Positions 30,130-31,428 of a stretch of 31,428 nt of DNA are shown piece by piece; within the stretch, counting starts at the first letter, position 1, and every line of letters begins with the position of its first letter. The notes beneath the pieces were generated by a model. That model did not search any database and was not told the origin of the DNA. It saw only the letters and a program-made list of their open reading frames with translations. The position numbers and the translations under genes were made by a program. The stretch is from an uncultured Bacillota bacterium (GTDB lineage: Bacteria > Bacillota > Clostridia > Christensenellales > QAND01): assembly GCA_905208455.1 (NCBI GenBank), contig CAJLPK010000012.1:1-31428 (forward strand). The letters run 5' to 3'.

Positions 30130-31428
30130 TTAGAAGAACCACCAGGACGGCATCCAGCGCAGCCATTTCAGCGCCCACGCTTTATCGATCATCGCGCCGC
30201 TCCATACAGGGTAAAACAGCGCAAACAGCAGCAGCGATACCACTGCCAGCACAATGAACACAGCTTTTGCCCTCGGCCAGCGCTTTACGATCCTTTGTCC
30301 CGCCAGGCAGGTGCATAGGATGATGAACGGCACCGACGCAAAATAATGATAGATGAAGGTGGCTCTCGTAATGAATACCCATGGCAGAAACGCCCCTGCT
30401 AAACAGATCAGCACATAGATAAGCGCATTTTTCTTATCCGGTTCCTTGCGCCAAGCCTTATTCGCCAGCATGAACAGGCAGGCGATGACTGCTGCAAACC
30501 CCGTCCACCAAACAGCCGGATTGCCGAAAGCCGCAATGGAACGCATCATGCCCTCCGGCAGTCCTGCGCCTGCGTAGTAATAAATAGGACGGAGGATCAG
30601 CGGCCATTGGTACCATGGGCTCTGGAACGGATGTGTCGCCGTCAGCTGGCTGTGGTAATTGAACATATAGGTCTGCACATCCCATACGTCCGCCAATGTA
30701 TACGGCTTTTCCGTACACAACAGGTACGGCAGATAGCTCAGCAAATAGATGACTGCCGGAATGATGAGGAAAAACCCTATGCAAAACAGCAGCGTTTGGA
30801 TCGTATAGCGCGGGAAGGCTTGCACAATATGCGTACAAAATTCCTTCTTTTCTTGCTCCAGCCCTTCCGCTACGAGGCACTGCTTGGCCTCTTTATATTC
30901 TTTATACCGCTTGTACAGCGTCGTGAAAAAAGCAACAGCCAGGCCCGCGCCCGCATAAAAACCGATCCATTTGCTGGCAATGGCAAACCCGAACAAAATG
31001 CCGCAGGCGCCCAGCGGGCGGAAGGTCCGTTTCAATCCGTCCACATAAAAATTCATCTGCCAGTATTTGAGCATGCATAAGCACATCGCCATGATAAAGA
31101 ATACACCGTATACGTCGATGGTCGCAATGCGGGTCTGTACAAAGTGCATCCCGTCCACAGCGAATAGAAAGGTCGCCAATCCCGCCCATTTGCTGCTCTT
31201 GGTCACCCGCTTTGCCAGCGCAAACATCAGCGGCAGCATCGCAATGCCGAACAGCGTGCCCACAATACGCCAGCCAAAGGGGTTCATGCCGAAAATGGAA
31301 ATGCCCAGCATGATGAATACCTTGCCAAGCGGCGGATGCGTGTTTTCATACGGGGCCATCCCATGCAGGTGCTCGTAAGCGGTTCTGGCGTGATAGATCT
31401 CGTCAAAGTACATCTCATCCATATAGGT
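30130..31428 (-). CDS. Dolichyl-phosphate-mannose-type protein glycosyltransferase (GT39/PMT), N terminus cut by window edge
   Basis: At least 432 residues of a multipass membrane GT-C enzyme are present; the frame is open at the right edge. The first external loop carries YFDEIYHARTAYEHL and YENTHPPLGKVFIMLG, with the acidic pair and HPPLGK characteristic of protein O-mannosyltransferases. GWRIVGTLFGIAMLPLMF, ASKWIGFYAGAGL, YLLSYLPYLL, NYHSQLTATHPFQSPWYQWP and the C-terminal FITRATFIYHYFASVPF are further family segments. Bacterial members move a sugar from a polyprenyl phosphate to secreted proteins. It leads into comM with a 24-base gap, but this is likely fortuitous functionally. The missing part is probably the first transmembrane helix. 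Confidence 0.9.
   Translation of the reverse strand, partial: TYMDEMYFDEIYHARTAYEHLHGMAPYENTHPPLGKVFIMLGISIFGMNPFGWRIVGTLFGIAMLPLMFALAKRVTKSSKWAGLATFLFAVDGMHFVQTRIATIDVYGVFFIMAMCLCMLKYWQMNFYVDGLKRTFRPLGACGILFGFAIASKWIGFYAGAGLAVAFFTTLYKRYKEYKEAKQCLVAEGLEQEKKEFCTHIVQAFPRYTIQTLLFCIGFFLIIPAVIYLLSYLPYLLCTEKPYTLADVWDVQTYMFNYHSQLTATHPFQSPWYQWPLILRPIYYYAGAGLPEGMMRSIAAFGNPAVWWTGFAAVIACLFMLANKAWRKEPDKKNALIYVLICLAGAFLPWVFITRATFIYHYFASVPFIILCTCLAGQRIVKRWPRAKAVFIVLAVVSLLLFALFYPVWSGAMIDKAWALKWLRWMPSWWFF

Noticed and set aside
1..31428. tRNA, rRNA, CRISPR arrays, insertion sequences, prophage or attachment sites
   Set aside because: I saw no cloverleaf-like sequences, repeat-spacer patterns, transposase motifs or long direct repeats in reading both strands.

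Overview
The window is a 31.4 kb stretch of a low-to-moderate GC Firmicute chromosome, most likely an anaerobic endospore-forming member of the Clostridia. The reasons are a complete spoIIIA operon, a pro-sigma-K gene, strong AGGAGG ribosome binding sites, a CD1247-type zinc-ribbon protein and gene orders typical of that class. Every gene I can support lies on the minus strand, so transcription runs from high to low coordinates. The window cuts a protein mannosyltransferase-like gene at the right edge and dxs at the left edge.

Layout in the direction of transcription. (1) 31428-18494: PMT-like glycosyltransferase, comM/yifB, dprA, topA, trmFO, hslV, hslU, RNase J, a YlbF-family protein and mltG, tightly spaced or overlapping, ending at a strong terminator. 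(2) 18437-16262: a two-gene unit with its own promoter, gtrA and a DUF6020-like multipass membrane protein. (3) 16204-15518: sigK, uninterrupted and carrying a pro-sequence. (4) 15507-12452: an endonuclease IV-like TIM barrel protein, an M24 aminopeptidase, efp and a zinc-ribbon protein, with a good promoter in front and two terminators behind. (5) 12414-7716: spoIIIAA to spoIIIAH, with an unusually short spoIIIAF. (6) 7699-2597: asp23, amaP, a DUF2273 protein, nusB, a TsaD-like paralogue, xseA, xseB and ispA, from a clear promoter to a terminator. (7) 2614-1: a 580-base noncoding segment that I identify as OLE RNA, followed by oapA and dxs.

The standout is the OLE (ornate, large, extremophilic) RNA locus. 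It is recognised from its position between ispA and an OapA-like membrane protein next to dxs, from its length, from a closing stem that pairs its two ends exactly, and from a TATAAT promoter at the right distance. OLE RNA and OapA are known to form a membrane ribonucleoprotein tied to stress tolerance and magnesium homeostasis, but its biochemical action is poorly understood. Here it sits in the isoprenoid (ispA, dxs) operon context, separated from ispA by a terminator that overlaps its own promoter.

The rest is mostly conserved housekeeping and sporulation machinery. Notable details are the minimal SpoIIIAF, the TsaD paralogue, the lysine-rich N-terminal tails on both RNase J and TopA, and frequent TTG start codons.
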